Shown here piece after piece: positions 1 through 8,410 of a DNA stretch of 64,000 nt. Within the stretch, counting starts at the first letter, position 1. Every line of letters starts with the position of its first letter. Below the pieces are notes generated by a model. That model saw only the letters and a list, made by a program, of their open reading frames with translations. It ran no database searches and had not been told where the DNA came from. Origin of the DNA: Bacillota bacterium (GTDB taxonomy: Bacteria; Bacillota; Clostridia; Christensenellales; SZUA-584); the NCBI GenBank assembly GCA_023410475.1, contig JAEYPS010000028.1, positions 1 to 64,000 on the forward strand. Direction: 5' to 3'. The translations under genes were made by a program, and so were the position numbers.

Positions 1-126
1 TATTTCATTAATGAAACTGAAATCTATATACTTTTCTATCCTTCTGAGCAGGTGATCTTGAGGAACCAGTTCATCAATCATGACTAGTTCCACTTCGGCT
101 TGATGGCTGTTTTGTTCTTCTAACAT
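1..126 (-). CDS. IS1182-family transposase, N-terminal part only
   Basis: This is the first 42 codons of a transposase that continues beyond the left edge of the window. The ATG is at 126-124 and is preceded on the minus strand by a CGGAGAA ribosome site. The product starts MLEEQNSHQAEVELVMIDEL and continues VPQDHLLRRIEKYIDFSF, which is the conserved opening of IS1182-type DDE transposases (a VPxDHLLRKID...DFSFI pattern). No in-frame stop is seen within the window, so the copy could be intact or broken outside it. A terminator-like hairpin at 178-202 lies just upstream and would shield it from outside transcription, as is common for insertion sequences. The end of the element must lie between here and the trp promoter at 319, but I could not define its terminal repeat. 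Confidence 0.8.
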   Translation of the reverse strand, partial: MLEEQNSHQAEVELVMIDELVPQDHLLRRIEKYIDFSFINEI

Positions 127-172
127 GGTATTCTCCGGCGTTTCTTTTATTTTACCATACTTTTGAACAATG

Positions 173-202
173 AAAAAGGCTGCTGATACTTTGTCAGCAG
201 CC
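173..202 (-). terminator. Hairpin terminator upstream of the transposase
   Basis: A perfect 9-bp stem (178-186 with 194-202, loop 187-193) is followed on the minus strand by five U residues (AAAAA at 173-177). Read towards the transposase it is a rho-independent terminator, probably protecting the insertion sequence from read-through transcription. Confidence 0.6.
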
Positions 203-205
203 TGG

Positions 206-232
206 GCGCCTTTAGCATAGGCGCTGTTTTTT
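206..232 (+). terminator. Short hairpin with U-run, plus strand
   Basis: A 5-bp GC stem (206-210 with 220-224) is followed by TGTTTTTT. It lies between the insertion sequence and the trp promoter, and may stop transcription that leaves the element or enters from the left. Confidence 0.45.
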
Positions 233-318
233 ATTCGGATAATGGTATATTGCCGCAATAACATAGGTGTCAATGGTCAATTTTCCCTGTAAATTCAACG
301 CAGATTACGTGCCAAAGC

Positions 319-347
319 TTGACAATAATCATGGTTATGCATATAAT
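319..347 (+). promoter_or_regulatory. Sigma-A promoter of the trp operon
   Basis: TTGACA (319-324), a 17-nt spacer and TATAAT (342-347) match the vegetative consensus exactly. Transcription should begin near 354, just before the T-box leader. Confidence 0.9.
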
Positions 348-355
348 AAAGCAAA

Positions 356-620
356 CCTTTGAGCAAGAAAAGTAGGCAGAGCCGGGTGTATCAAGAGAGC
401 CGCTGATGGTGAGAATGCGGCAGCACAGGTCTGAACGAATGGTCTTGCGAGGGCGGCTTGAAACCTGCTTGGGAAGTAGATGCCGACGGGAGCCCTGTCC
501 GTTATCAGCGGGGTGCGCATGATAGTGCGCAAAACGAGCGGATGATTTATTTCATCAATCCGGGTGGTACCGCAGAAGCTTACAGGCTTTTGTCCCTTAT
601 GGGGATGAAGGCTTTTTTTA
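356..620 (+). ncRNA. T-box riboswitch, tRNA-Trp responsive (UGG specifier)
   Basis: The trp leader has the parts of a T-box. Stem I closes by GCAAGA near 363 pairing with TCTTGC at 443-448, and contains the AGUA and AAGAGAGCC conserved stretches. The specifier region reads CUGAACGAAUGGUC, placing the Trp codon UGG at 440-442. The T-box antiterminator sequence GGGUGGUACCGC lies at 562-573. It competes with a terminator whose 11-bp stem (586-596 with 602-612) is followed by seven U residues (613-619). By family knowledge, uncharged tRNA-Trp pairs with UGG and with the T-box bulge, favours the antiterminator and allows transcription into trpE. A short open frame at 458-661 lies inside this RNA and is not thought to be a gene. 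Confidence 0.93.
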
Positions 621-657
621 TACAAATCTTTAAGAGAAGAGAGGAGAAAAGACGAGA

Positions 658-2115
658 ATGATAAGACCAGACTGCGAGACGATTCAGAAGCTCGCAAAGA
701 ACTACAGCATAATACCTGTCTGCAAAGAAATCTACGCTGATGTTATCACGCCCATTACGCTTTTGCAAAAGCTGGCCGCGATTTCAAATCGGTATTATCT
801 GCTGGAGAGCATAGAGGGCGGGGAAAAGTGGGCGCGATTTTCGTTCCTCGGGTTTGACCCGGTCATGCGCCTTGTCTGCAAAGACGGCATTGTGACTATA
901 TCCGAGGGAAACACAGTCAAATCGGTAAAGACACAAAAGCCGCTTGACGTGGTGCGCGAGGTGATGTCGGAATTTAATGCGCCGTCGCTGCCCGGCATGC
1001 CGCCGTTCACAGGAGGGCTCGTAGGCTACTTCGGTTACGCCATGATAGAGTATTTCGAGCCGGTATTAAAGCTCAAACGGGGCGGCTGCGACTTCGACCT
1101 GATGCTGTTTGACAAAGTGATCGCCTACGATCATCTGAAGCAGAAGATATGCATCGTGGTCAACATGAAGGCGGACCGTGTGATGGAGAACTACGGCAAA
1201 GCGGTGTCTGAGATCGAGCATATTGTGCGCCTCATCTATGACAAGCAGCCTTTGCCCCGCCTGCGCGCGCAAGCGAACATGGAGTTTACCTGCAACATAT
1301 CCAAAGACGATTACTGCAAAGCGGTGGAAAGAACCAGGGAATATATCATCGACGGAGACATATTCCAGGCGGTTATTTCGCGCCGATTTGAGAGCGAGTA
1401 TCATGGCAGCCTTATTAACGCCTACCGCGTGCTGCGCACCACCAATCCATCTCCGTACATGGTATACATGCATTTTGATAACCTTGAGCTCATAAGCGCA
1501 TCGCCGGAGACGCTGGTGCGGCTGCAAAAAGGCCGGCTGGCGACATTCCCGGCGGCGGGCTCACGACCCCGCGGCGCGACGGATGAGGAGGACCGGGCGC
1601 TGGAAGCCGAGCTGCTGACCGATGAAAAGGAGCTCTCTGAGCACAACATGCTTGTGGACCTCGCGCGCAACGACCTCGGACGAATCTCGAAGATCGGTTC
1701 CGTCGAGGTGATGGACTATATGATGATACACAGGTACTCGCGAATAATGCACATCGCGTCGCGCGTGGAGAGCGACATACGGCCGGACTGCGACGCGCTC
1801 AGCGCGGTGGAGGCGATACTGCCCGCGGGCACGCTGTCGGGCGCGCCCAAGATACGCGCCTGCGAGATAATCGACGAGCTGGAGCACGGGCCTCGCGGCA
1901 TTTACGGGGGCGCTCTGGGATATGTTGACTTTTCGGGCAACCTTGATACCTGTATAGCCATCCGAATGGCGGTAAAGGAAGGCGGACGCGTGTATGTGCA
2001 GGCGGGCAGCGGTATCGTGGCGGACAGCGTGCCAAATACGGAGTACGAGGAGTCGGGCAACAAAGCCCGCGCCGTCATCGACGCAATTTTAAGGGCAGGC
2101 GAGGTGGACGAATAA
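658..2115 (+). CDS. trpE: Anthranilate synthase component I
   Basis: This large subunit (485 aa) makes anthranilate from chorismate, using ammonia delivered by TrpG; it is the first step of tryptophan synthesis. The N-terminal LLES motif at residues 48-51 is the tryptophan feedback-inhibition site of the family. The C-terminal half carries the chorismate-binding signature with PAGTLSGAPK and the IVADSVPNTEYEE motif, which separates it from isochorismate synthases. Length is normal. The start follows a GAGAGGAGAAAAG ribosome site. The stop overlaps the trpG start by one base (TAATG), indicating translational coupling. It is the first gene after the T-box leader. Confidence 0.97.
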   Translation: MIRPDCETIQKLAKNYSIIPVCKEIYADVITPITLLQKLAAISNRYYLLESIEGGEKWARFSFLGFDPVMRLVCKDGIVTISEGNTVKSVKTQKPLDVVREVMSEFNAPSLPGMPPFTGGLVGYFGYAMIEYFEPVLKLKRGGCDFDLMLFDKVIAYDHLKQKICIVVNMKADRVMENYGKAVSEIEHIVRLIYDKQPLPRLRAQANMEFTCNISKDDYCKAVERTREYIIDGDIFQAVISRRFESEYHGSLINAYRVLRTTNPSPYMVYMHFDNLELISASPETLVRLQKGRLATFPAAGSRPRGATDEEDRALEAELLTDEKELSEHNMLVDLARNDLGRISKIGSVEVMDYMMIHRYSRIMHIASRVESDIRPDCDALSAVEAILPAGTLSGAPKIRACEIIDELEHGPRGIYGGALGYVDFSGNLDTCIAIRMAVKEGGRVYVQAGSGIVADSVPNTEYEESGNKARAVIDAILRAGEVDE

Positions 2116-2696
2116 TGATACTGCTGATAGATAACTACGACAGCTTTACGTATAACCTGTTTCAGCTGACTGCCGCGATAGCCCCCGACATTCGAGTGGT
2201 ACGAAACGACGCGATAACGGTTGAGGAAATCGAGGCGCTCAGCCCGTCGCACATACTGCTATCGCCCGGCCCCGGTTACCCGAAAGATGCGGGCGTCTGC
2301 GAGGACGCTATCGCGCATTTTGCCGGAAAGGTGCCCATACTCGGCGTGTGTCTCGGTCACCAAGCCATCTGCGAGGTGTTCGGGGCTGCCATAGGACACG
2401 CGCAGCGGCTGATGCACGGCAAAAAAAGCCGCATCCGTATCGATATATCAGAACCCTTATTTTTTGGACTGACGGAATATATCGATGCGGCGCGGTATCA
2501 CTCGCTGGTCGCGGTGAATGGCACGGTGACGGACGACCTCATTATTATCGCTGAGGACGAAGAAATGGGAGAAGTTATGGCTGTGAAACATGCGCGATAT
2601 GCTGTGTACGGCTTGCAGTTTCATCCCGAGTCGGTATTGACACCGCACGGCGACGTCATCATGAGAAATTTTCTAAGTTTGGAGGGAGCAAAATGA
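2115..2696 (+). CDS. trpG: Anthranilate synthase glutamine amidotransferase component
   Basis: A class I glutamine amidotransferase (193 aa) that hydrolyses glutamine and channels ammonia to TrpE. The family opening NYDSFTYNL is at residues 7-15, the oxyanion-region SPGPGYP at 50-56, the nucleophile Cys79 in GVCLGHQ, and the catalytic His-Glu in FHPES near the C-terminus. It is a stand-alone subunit, not fused to TrpD or TrpE. It overlaps trpE by 1 nt and trpD by 4 nt (ATGA). Such subunits sometimes also serve p-aminobenzoate synthase; no pabB lies nearby, so the role here is tryptophan. Confidence 0.96.
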   Translation: MILLIDNYDSFTYNLFQLTAAIAPDIRVVRNDAITVEEIEALSPSHILLSPGPGYPKDAGVCEDAIAHFAGKVPILGVCLGHQAICEVFGAAIGHAQRLMHGKKSRIRIDISEPLFFGLTEYIDAARYHSLVAVNGTVTDDLIIIAEDEEMGEVMAVKHARYAVYGLQFHPESVLTPHGDVIMRNFLSLEGAK

Positions 2697-3709
2697 TACG
2701 CGAAGCAATTTCGTTTGCGATAAATAAAAACGACCTGCCATATGAAACGGCGCGGCAGGCGATGCTGGAGATTATGCGGGGGTCGGCCACGCCGGCGCAG
2801 ATCGCCGCGTTTCTTACGGCGCTGCGTATGAAGGGCGAGACTATCGAGGAGATTACGGCGTGCGCCGCCGCCATGCGCGAATGCGGATTAAAGCTGCCGC
2901 ACAGCCTTGAAGTTCTGGATATCGTGGGCACCGGCGGCGACGAAGCGTTTACATTCAACATCTCCACCGTGGCTGCTTTTGTGGCCGCGGCGGCGGGCGT
3001 GCCTGTCGCCAAGCACGGCAACCGCAGCGTGTCCAGCAAATGCGGAGCGGCGGATGTGCTGGAAGCGCTGGGCGTGAGGCTGGACCTCACGGCGGAGCAG
3101 AACGCCAAGGTGCTCAGGACTACCGGAATCTGCTTTATGTTCGCTCCTGTGTACCATGCTTCTATGATGCACGCCGCCCCCGTGCGGCGGGAGATGGGTA
3201 CGCGCACGATATTCAACATTCTGGGGCCGCTCGCCAACCCGGCGGGCGCGACGCTGCAGCTGCTGGGAGTATACGATGAAGCTTTGATGGAGCCTATGGC
3301 TCAGGCTTTGATTAAGCTGGGTGTCAGCCGCGCGCTGGTGGTGCATGGTGACGACGGCCTTGACGAGATCACGCTGACGGCCGCTACGAAGGTTTGCGAG
3401 ATCAAAGGCAGCAAGCTTGACTGTTATTCGTTAAATCCGCGTGAGGTGGGCCTTGAGCTTTGCGCGATGGGCGATATCAAGGGCGGTGACGCGGCGGAGA
3501 ACGTAAAAATCGCCAAAGAGGTGCTGAGCGGACGGACGGGCCCAAAGAGGGACATCGTGCTTCTGAACGCGGGGGCTTGCCTTTATATCGCGGGCAGAGC
3601 CTGCAGCATTGCCTGCGGCGTTGAACTCGCGGCAAAAACCATAGACAGCGGGGCTGCGCTTGCCAAGTTGAACGAGTTCGTTCAAGCGACGAACGGAGCT
3701 GAAGTATGA
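2693..3709 (+). CDS. trpD: Anthranilate phosphoribosyltransferase
   Basis: Transfers the phosphoribosyl group of PRPP to anthranilate (338 aa, normal length). The PRPP-binding glycine-rich loop GTGGDEAFTFNIST is near residues 82-95, followed by KHGNRSVSSKCGAADVLEALG, the rest of the family signature. An NILGPLANPA motif follows. The start is preceded by GGAGGGAG and sits in an ATGA overlap with trpG; the stop shares an ATGA overlap with trpC. Confidence 0.96.
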   Translation: MIREAISFAINKNDLPYETARQAMLEIMRGSATPAQIAAFLTALRMKGETIEEITACAAAMRECGLKLPHSLEVLDIVGTGGDEAFTFNISTVAAFVAAAAGVPVAKHGNRSVSSKCGAADVLEALGVRLDLTAEQNAKVLRTTGICFMFAPVYHASMMHAAPVRREMGTRTIFNILGPLANPAGATLQLLGVYDEALMEPMAQALIKLGVSRALVVHGDDGLDEITLTAATKVCEIKGSKLDCYSLNPREVGLELCAMGDIKGGDAAENVKIAKEVLSGRTGPKRDIVLLNAGACLYIAGRACSIACGVELAAKTIDSGAALAKLNEFVQATNGAEV

Positions 3710-4488
3710 TACTGGACATCATTGCGGCGGCGGCAAAAAAGCGGGTGGATGCTGCCAAAGAGATAAAGCCGCTGGAAGAACTGTACGAACAGGCGCTGTC
3801 AATGCCTAAGGGGAATAATGCTTTTGAGACAGCGCTGAAAAAGGACGGTATATCGTTTATCTGCGAAGTGAAGAAAGCGTCTCCTTCAAAAGGGCTTATA
3901 GCGCCCGATTTCCCGTATCTCGATATTGCACGGGAGTATGAAGAGGCCGGTGCGGACGCAGTTTCGGTGCTGACGGAGCCGGAATTTTTCCTTGGCAGCG
4001 ACGCGTATCTTACAAAGATACGCGCGAGTATCAGTCTGCCGCTGCTCCGCAAAGACTTTACGGTGGACGAATACCAGCTGTACGAGGCAAAGGCCATCGG
4101 CGCTAACGCCGTTCTGCTGATCTGCGCGCTGCTAGATAAACAGATGCTTAAAAAATATATCGGCATTTGCGACACTCTGGGTTTGTCGGCACTGGTAGAG
4201 GCTCACACCGGGGCGGAGGTTAAATCCTCGCTGGACGCGGGCGCGCGCATAGTGGGCGTCAATAACCGCAACCTTAAGACGTTTGAAGTGGATCCGGAAA
4301 CCTGCATACGTCTGCGGCCGTTGGTTCCGAACGATATTATATTCGTCGCGGAGAGCGGCATAAGCAGTCGGGAGGATATCGTGCGGCTTCGTGACGCGGG
4401 CGTGAACGCGGTGCTGATAGGAGAAACGCTGATGCGCAGCTCGGATAAAAGATCGGCGCTTGCAGAACTGAAAGGCGGTTCGGTATGA
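3706..4488 (+). CDS. trpC: Indole-3-glycerol phosphate synthase
   Basis: This 260-residue TIM-barrel enzyme closes and decarboxylates the ring of carboxyphenylamino-deoxyribulose phosphate to give indole-glycerol phosphate. EVKKASPSKGLI carries the catalytic lysine region, LLRKDFTVDEYQ the second catalytic lysine, and GVNNRNLKTFEVD plus VAESGI are the later family signatures. It is monofunctional; TrpF is encoded separately by the next gene. It overlaps both neighbours by 4 nt. Confidence 0.96.
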   Translation: MILDIIAAAAKKRVDAAKEIKPLEELYEQALSMPKGNNAFETALKKDGISFICEVKKASPSKGLIAPDFPYLDIAREYEEAGADAVSVLTEPEFFLGSDAYLTKIRASISLPLLRKDFTVDEYQLYEAKAIGANAVLLICALLDKQMLKKYIGICDTLGLSALVEAHTGAEVKSSLDAGARIVGVNNRNLKTFEVDPETCIRLRPLVPNDIIFVAESGISSREDIVRLRDAGVNAVLIGETLMRSSDKRSALAELKGGSV

Positions 4489-5099
4489 CGAAGATAAAGA
4501 TATGCGGCCTGTTCAGGCAGCAAGATGCTGACTTCGTAAATGCGGCGCTGCCCGATTACATCGGCTTCGTGTTCGCACAGAGCCGCAGGAATGTGGCGCC
4601 CGCGCAGGCGGAGGCAATCAGGAATCGATTGAACGCTCGGATAAAGGTTGTCGGCGTATTTGTTGACGCGGCTGCGGACTACGCGGCTGCGCTGGCACAG
4701 GGCGGCATTATAGACGCAATTCAGCTTCACGGAAGCGAGGATGAGGCGTATATCATCAATCTGCGCTCAAAAACTGCTGCTCCCATCATCAAAGCGGTAC
4801 GCGTGCAAAATACGCAGCAGGTGCTTGAGGCTCAAAACCTGCCGTGCGACTTCCTGCTGCTGGACGCGCATCATCCGCATATGGCGGGAGGCAGCGGGCA
4901 GCGCTTTGACTGGGCACTGCTGCCCAAACTTGATAAGGCATACTTTCTCGCCGGAGGGATAAATCTTGGAAATATCCGCGAGGCGCTGAAGACGGACGCA
5001 TACGCCATTGATGTGAGCAGCGGCGCGGAAACTGGAGGCGTGAAGGATCAGGAAAAAATCATCGAACTGGTGAATATCGTAAGGAGTGAGAACAGATGA
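4485..5099 (+). CDS. trpF: Phosphoribosylanthranilate isomerase
   Basis: A small TIM barrel (204 aa) that performs the Amadori rearrangement between the TrpD and TrpC steps. The opening KIKICGL holds the family's catalytic cysteine. GFVFAQSRRNV, FVDA, IQLHGSED and LLLDA follow in the expected order. The C-terminal AGGINLGNI and DVSSGAETGGVKD form the phosphate-binding loops. ATGA overlaps join it to trpC and trpB. Confidence 0.95.
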   Translation: MTKIKICGLFRQQDADFVNAALPDYIGFVFAQSRRNVAPAQAEAIRNRLNARIKVVGVFVDAAADYAAALAQGGIIDAIQLHGSEDEAYIINLRSKTAAPIIKAVRVQNTQQVLEAQNLPCDFLLLDAHHPHMAGGSGQRFDWALLPKLDKAYFLAGGINLGNIREALKTDAYAIDVSSGAETGGVKDQEKIIELVNIVRSENR

Positions 5100-6280
5100 G
5101 TAAAGGACGGTTTGGCATATACGGCGGGCAATACATCCCCGAAACGCTGATGAACGCAGTTATCGAGGTGGAAAAGGCGTATCTGCATTACAAAGACGAC
5201 CCGAAATTCTGCGCGGAGCTGGACACGCTGCTGAAGGAATATGCGGGGCGGCCTTCATTGCTTTATTACGCAGGGAAGATGACGCAGGACCTTGGCGGAG
5301 CGAAGATATATTTAAAGCGCGAGGATCTGAACCACACCGGCTCGCACAAGATAAACAATGTGCTGGGGCAGGCGATGCTGGCAAAGCGAATGGGCAAAAC
5401 GCGAGTGATCGCGGAGACGGGAGCGGGCCAGCACGGCGTGGCGACGGCAACCGCGGCGGCGTACTTCGGGCTTGAGTGCGAGATATTCATGGGAAAGGAA
5501 GACACCGAGAGACAGGCGCTCAACGTTTTTAGAATGGAGCTGCTGGGCGCAAAGGTGCACACGGTCACGAGCGGTACTCAGACGCTCAAGGACGCGGTTA
5601 ACGCGGCCATGCGAGAATGGACACAGCGCATTGACGACACGCACTACGTATTCGGCTCGGTGATGGGGCCGCATCCGTTCCCCATGATGGTGCGCGACTT
5701 CCAGAGCGTGATAGGAAAAGAGGTGCGGCAGCAGCTGCTAAAGAAGGAAGGGCGTCTGCCCGACGCGCTGGTGGCCTGCGTGGGCGGTGGCAGCAACGCC
5801 ATAGGGCTGTTTCACGATTTCTTGGGAGATATGTCTGTGAGGCTGATCGGCTGTGAGGCTGCGGGCAGCGGCGTGAACACGCCGGAGAACGCGGCGACCA
5901 TCGCAAACGGCACGGTGGGTATATTTCATGGCATGAAATCGTATTTCTGCCAGGACGACTACGGGCAGATAGCGCCTGTGTATTCTATATCGGCAGGGCT
6001 TGACTATCCCGGCATAGGGCCGGAGCACGCGCGTCTGTATGAAACGGGCCGCGCCGAATACGTGCCGGTGACGGACGACGATGCTGTGGACGCGTTCGAA
6101 TACCTCGCGCGGACGGAGGGCATCATCCCCGCGGTGGAGAGCGCCCACGCCGTGGCGTATGTAAAAAAGCTTGCACCCGCAATGGGCAAACACCAGATCA
6201 TTGTTATAAACCTGTCGGGGCGCGGCGACAAGGACGTGGCGGCTATCGCCAGATACAAAGGAGTGAACATCCATGAATAA
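5096..6280 (+). CDS. trpB: Tryptophan synthase beta subunit
   Basis: The PLP enzyme (394 aa) that joins indole and serine. The PLP lysine is Lys85 in NHTGSHKINN. ETGAGQHG is the conserved substrate loop and GGGSNAIG the PLP-phosphate loop. The length and N-terminus (GIYGGQYIPETLM) fit the TrpB1 type that works in a complex with TrpA, which is encoded next. Its end overlaps trpA by 8 nt, and the AAAGGAG ribosome site of trpA lies inside it. Confidence 0.97.
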   Translation: MSKGRFGIYGGQYIPETLMNAVIEVEKAYLHYKDDPKFCAELDTLLKEYAGRPSLLYYAGKMTQDLGGAKIYLKREDLNHTGSHKINNVLGQAMLAKRMGKTRVIAETGAGQHGVATATAAAYFGLECEIFMGKEDTERQALNVFRMELLGAKVHTVTSGTQTLKDAVNAAMREWTQRIDDTHYVFGSVMGPHPFPMMVRDFQSVIGKEVRQQLLKKEGRLPDALVACVGGGSNAIGLFHDFLGDMSVRLIGCEAAGSGVNTPENAATIANGTVGIFHGMKSYFCQDDYGQIAPVYSISAGLDYPGIGPEHARLYETGRAEYVPVTDDDAVDAFEYLARTEGIIPAVESAHAVAYVKKLAPAMGKHQIIVINLSGRGDKDVAAIARYKGVNIHE

Positions 6281-7049
6281 GCTATACAGGGCATTTGAGA
6301 ATAAAAAAGCGTTTATTCCCTTCGTGACTGCGGGCGACCCCGACCTTGAAACGACACAGAAGCTTGTGCTTACGATGGCGCAGGCTGGGGCGGACCTCAT
6401 CGAGCTGGGGATACCGTTCTCTGACCCGGTGGCGGAGGGCATCGTTATCCAGCAGGCTGATGAGCGGGCGCTGGCTTCGGGCACGACCACGGATAAAATA
6501 TTCGATATGGTCAGGCGCGTGCGGCAAAAGACAGACGTGCCGCTGGCGTTCATGACTTATATCAACCCAATCTACGTATATGGCGCAAAGCGGTTTTTTA
6601 AGAGCTGCGCGGCGTGCGGCGTTGACGCGGTCATCGTGCCCGACCTGCCGTTTGAAGAGCGGGGCGAGCTGCTTTCCTTCTGCGAAGAGAACGATGTGCA
6701 CCTGATCTCGTTGATCGCGCCAACATCGGAAGGGCGCGTCAGTATGATAGCATCGGCAGCTCAGGGCTTTGTGTACTGTGTGTCTTCGCTGGGCGTAACC
6801 GGCGTACGCGGCGCCATCACCACAGATATAGGTGCGATGGTAAAAAGCATCAAGGCCGCAAAGGACATTCCCTGCGCTATCGGCTTTGGCATATCCACGC
6901 CCGAGCAGGCGCGCTCTATGGCCGCGGTGGCTGACGGCGTGATAGTGGGAAGCGCAATCGTGAAACTGGTTGAGCAGTATGGGCGGGACAGCGCAGGCCC
7001 CGTGGGCGAATATGTCCGGAATATGAAAGCCGCGATATCGGATCTTTAG
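6273..7049 (+). CDS. trpA: Tryptophan synthase alpha subunit
   Basis: A TIM barrel (258 aa) that splits indole-glycerol phosphate and passes indole through a tunnel to TrpB. The catalytic Glu is in LIELGIPFSDP and the catalytic Asp in FVTAGDPD. The loop reads DPVAEGIVIQ where many homologues have DPVADGPVIQ, a conservative difference. Other signatures are VPDLPFEE and GFGISTPEQ. It is the last gene of the operon; a strong terminator follows after about 40 bases. Confidence 0.96.
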   Translation: MNKLYRAFENKKAFIPFVTAGDPDLETTQKLVLTMAQAGADLIELGIPFSDPVAEGIVIQQADERALASGTTTDKIFDMVRRVRQKTDVPLAFMTYINPIYVYGAKRFFKSCAACGVDAVIVPDLPFEERGELLSFCEENDVHLISLIAPTSEGRVSMIASAAQGFVYCVSSLGVTGVRGAITTDIGAMVKSIKAAKDIPCAIGFGISTPEQARSMAAVADGVIVGSAIVKLVEQYGRDSAGPVGEYVRNMKAAISDL

Positions 7050-7091
7050 ACTTGGCATAAGGATAAATCAGCAGGCAATACAAGAATCCAT

Positions 7092-7133
7092 AAGACATCT
7101 GCCGGAAAAGACCGGGGCAGGTGTCTTTCTATT
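7092..7133 (+). terminator. Terminator of the trp operon
   Basis: A 12-bp stem (7092-7103 with 7116-7127) has an inner CCGG/CCGG extension and is followed by a U-rich stretch (TTTCTATTT). It closes the trp transcript. Confidence 0.85.
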
Positions 7134-7350
7134 TATAACGCAAACGCGCGAATATGAGCGGTTATCGGGCATACGTGATACCAGGGTTAAAAGCGCCCGT
7201 TTACATCATTCTATAACATACGGTTTGTTTTATTATATACGCCGGCAAGCGATATAAATAGAAAGGGTAAAATTAGATAAAACACAATTTGAATGCTGCT
7301 TAGATAATATAGGCGTTAGTTCTGCGTTGTGCCAATTGAAATATATTGGC

Positions 7351-7380
7351 TTGTTAACACTATATCTTTAGTAGTATAAT
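7351..7380 (+). promoter_or_regulatory. Probable promoter of the lipoprotein gene
   Basis: TTGTTA (7351-7356), an 18-nt spacer and a perfect TATAAT (7375-7380) lie 51 bases before the next start codon. Nothing else is visible in the 7136-7431 gap, which is AT-rich. Confidence 0.6.
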
Positions 7381-7431
7381 TGATGCCTACAGTGTAATTA
7401 TTGCTCAGTTTAGCAAAAGGGGAGATCACGG

Positions 7432-8220
7432 ATGAAAGCAAGAGCGGTTTTATTTCTCTTGGTCGTTATAGCTGTATTGTTTTGTGCATGCAATTCAACG
7501 GGCGTTATCCAAAGCAAAAATGACGCGATTATTACGAGAGAGCAAGCAATACATAAAATAGAAACTATCAGCAACAGCACAGGCGATGTCGATATAAAAT
7601 CGTATCAGGATATGGACAAAGTAATTGACGGCGTAACATACTACTTTATACAAGTTGTTTTTCCAAACAGAATGTCCGCTGAATACTATGTCGACGAAAA
7701 AGAAGGAAATGTTTTTATTGCCATGGGAGGTGAGCTTGACACAAATAATCCCTTATCTCCCGAATCGATATCGCTCGGCGAAGGGGTCGAGGAACTAGGA
7801 GCGATAACAGAGATCAAAGCTTCTCAGACCGATGCACTAAAAGATATTTTTGAATCCATTGGCATGAGCGCGCAGCAATTAGAACAGAAGTTCGGAAGCG
7901 ATTACGGTAAAGTATCAGTCAATTATAACGGTAATATGCAAGCGTTCTTATACAGTGACCATGGCTTCACCGCGGCTTTTGGAGAAGACGGAAAAGTAAA
8001 ATGCGTATACTGCAGCGATAAAATAGACATAGGCGGCATAAAGTCAGGGATGGATTTTTCACAAATACAGCAGAAGCTCGGAAAGACACGCTTACGTCAA
8101 TTTTGGGTTGAGACACCCATAAACGCGGCTTATGAAATCGAATACAGCTTTAACGGCAGAACCGTGGCTTTCTTCTCGCGTCAGAGTGATGGAAACAATT
8201 CTATAATGAGCATCAGGTAA
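7432..8220 (+). CDS. Secreted lipoprotein of unknown function
   Basis: The 262-aa product has a lysine/arginine start, a hydrophobic stretch (residues 6-17) and a cysteine-rich end, FCACN, with Cys20 as the most likely lipidated residue. It should be an outer-surface lipoprotein. The C-terminal part (from about residue 130) has the pattern LEQKFGSDYGK ... IDIGGIKSGMDFSQIQQKLG, which resembles small DUF4309-like or BLIP-like extracellular repeats; this is a resemblance only. RBS AAAGGGGAG precedes the ATG. It stands alone with its own promoter. No function can be given. Confidence 0.8.
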   Translation: MKARAVLFLLVVIAVLFCACNSTGVIQSKNDAIITREQAIHKIETISNSTGDVDIKSYQDMDKVIDGVTYYFIQVVFPNRMSAEYYVDEKEGNVFIAMGGELDTNNPLSPESISLGEGVEELGAITEIKASQTDALKDIFESIGMSAQQLEQKFGSDYGKVSVNYNGNMQAFLYSDHGFTAAFGEDGKVKCVYCSDKIDIGGIKSGMDFSQIQQKLGKTRLRQFWVETPINAAYEIEYSFNGRTVAFFSRQSDGNNSIMSIR

Positions 8221-8291
8221 TTTATAATGCGAATTTATTTACGCTCAGCACTCTTTGACACTATCATACAAGTTAAAATAAGCGCAGCCAG

Positions 8292-8320
8292 TTGACATAT
8301 GTAATAACAAATGTTATCAT
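8292..8320 (+). promoter_or_regulatory. Promoter of the ABC-2/GldG operon
   Basis: TTGACA (8292-8297), a 17-nt spacer and TATCAT (8315-8320) lie about 90 bases before the ATPase start. Confidence 0.7.
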
Positions 8321-8410
8321 TCAGCTATCCGCTTTAATTTACCTTTTAATAAGAATCCTATGCCCGGAGTTGCAGATAAACAAATCTCTTACATTTTGGG
8401 GGTGTGCAAA

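Noticed and set aside
458..661. Plus-strand open frame before trpE
   Set aside because: It lies wholly within the T-box antiterminator and terminator region and has no ribosome site.
335..697. Minus-strand open frame across the trp leader
   Set aside because: Antisense to the T-box RNA, no ribosome site and no family resemblance.
5738..6553. Long minus-strand frame opposite trpB/trpA
   Set aside because: A shadow of two well-supported overlapping genes; composition and residues (His/Arg-rich) are typical of antisense frames.
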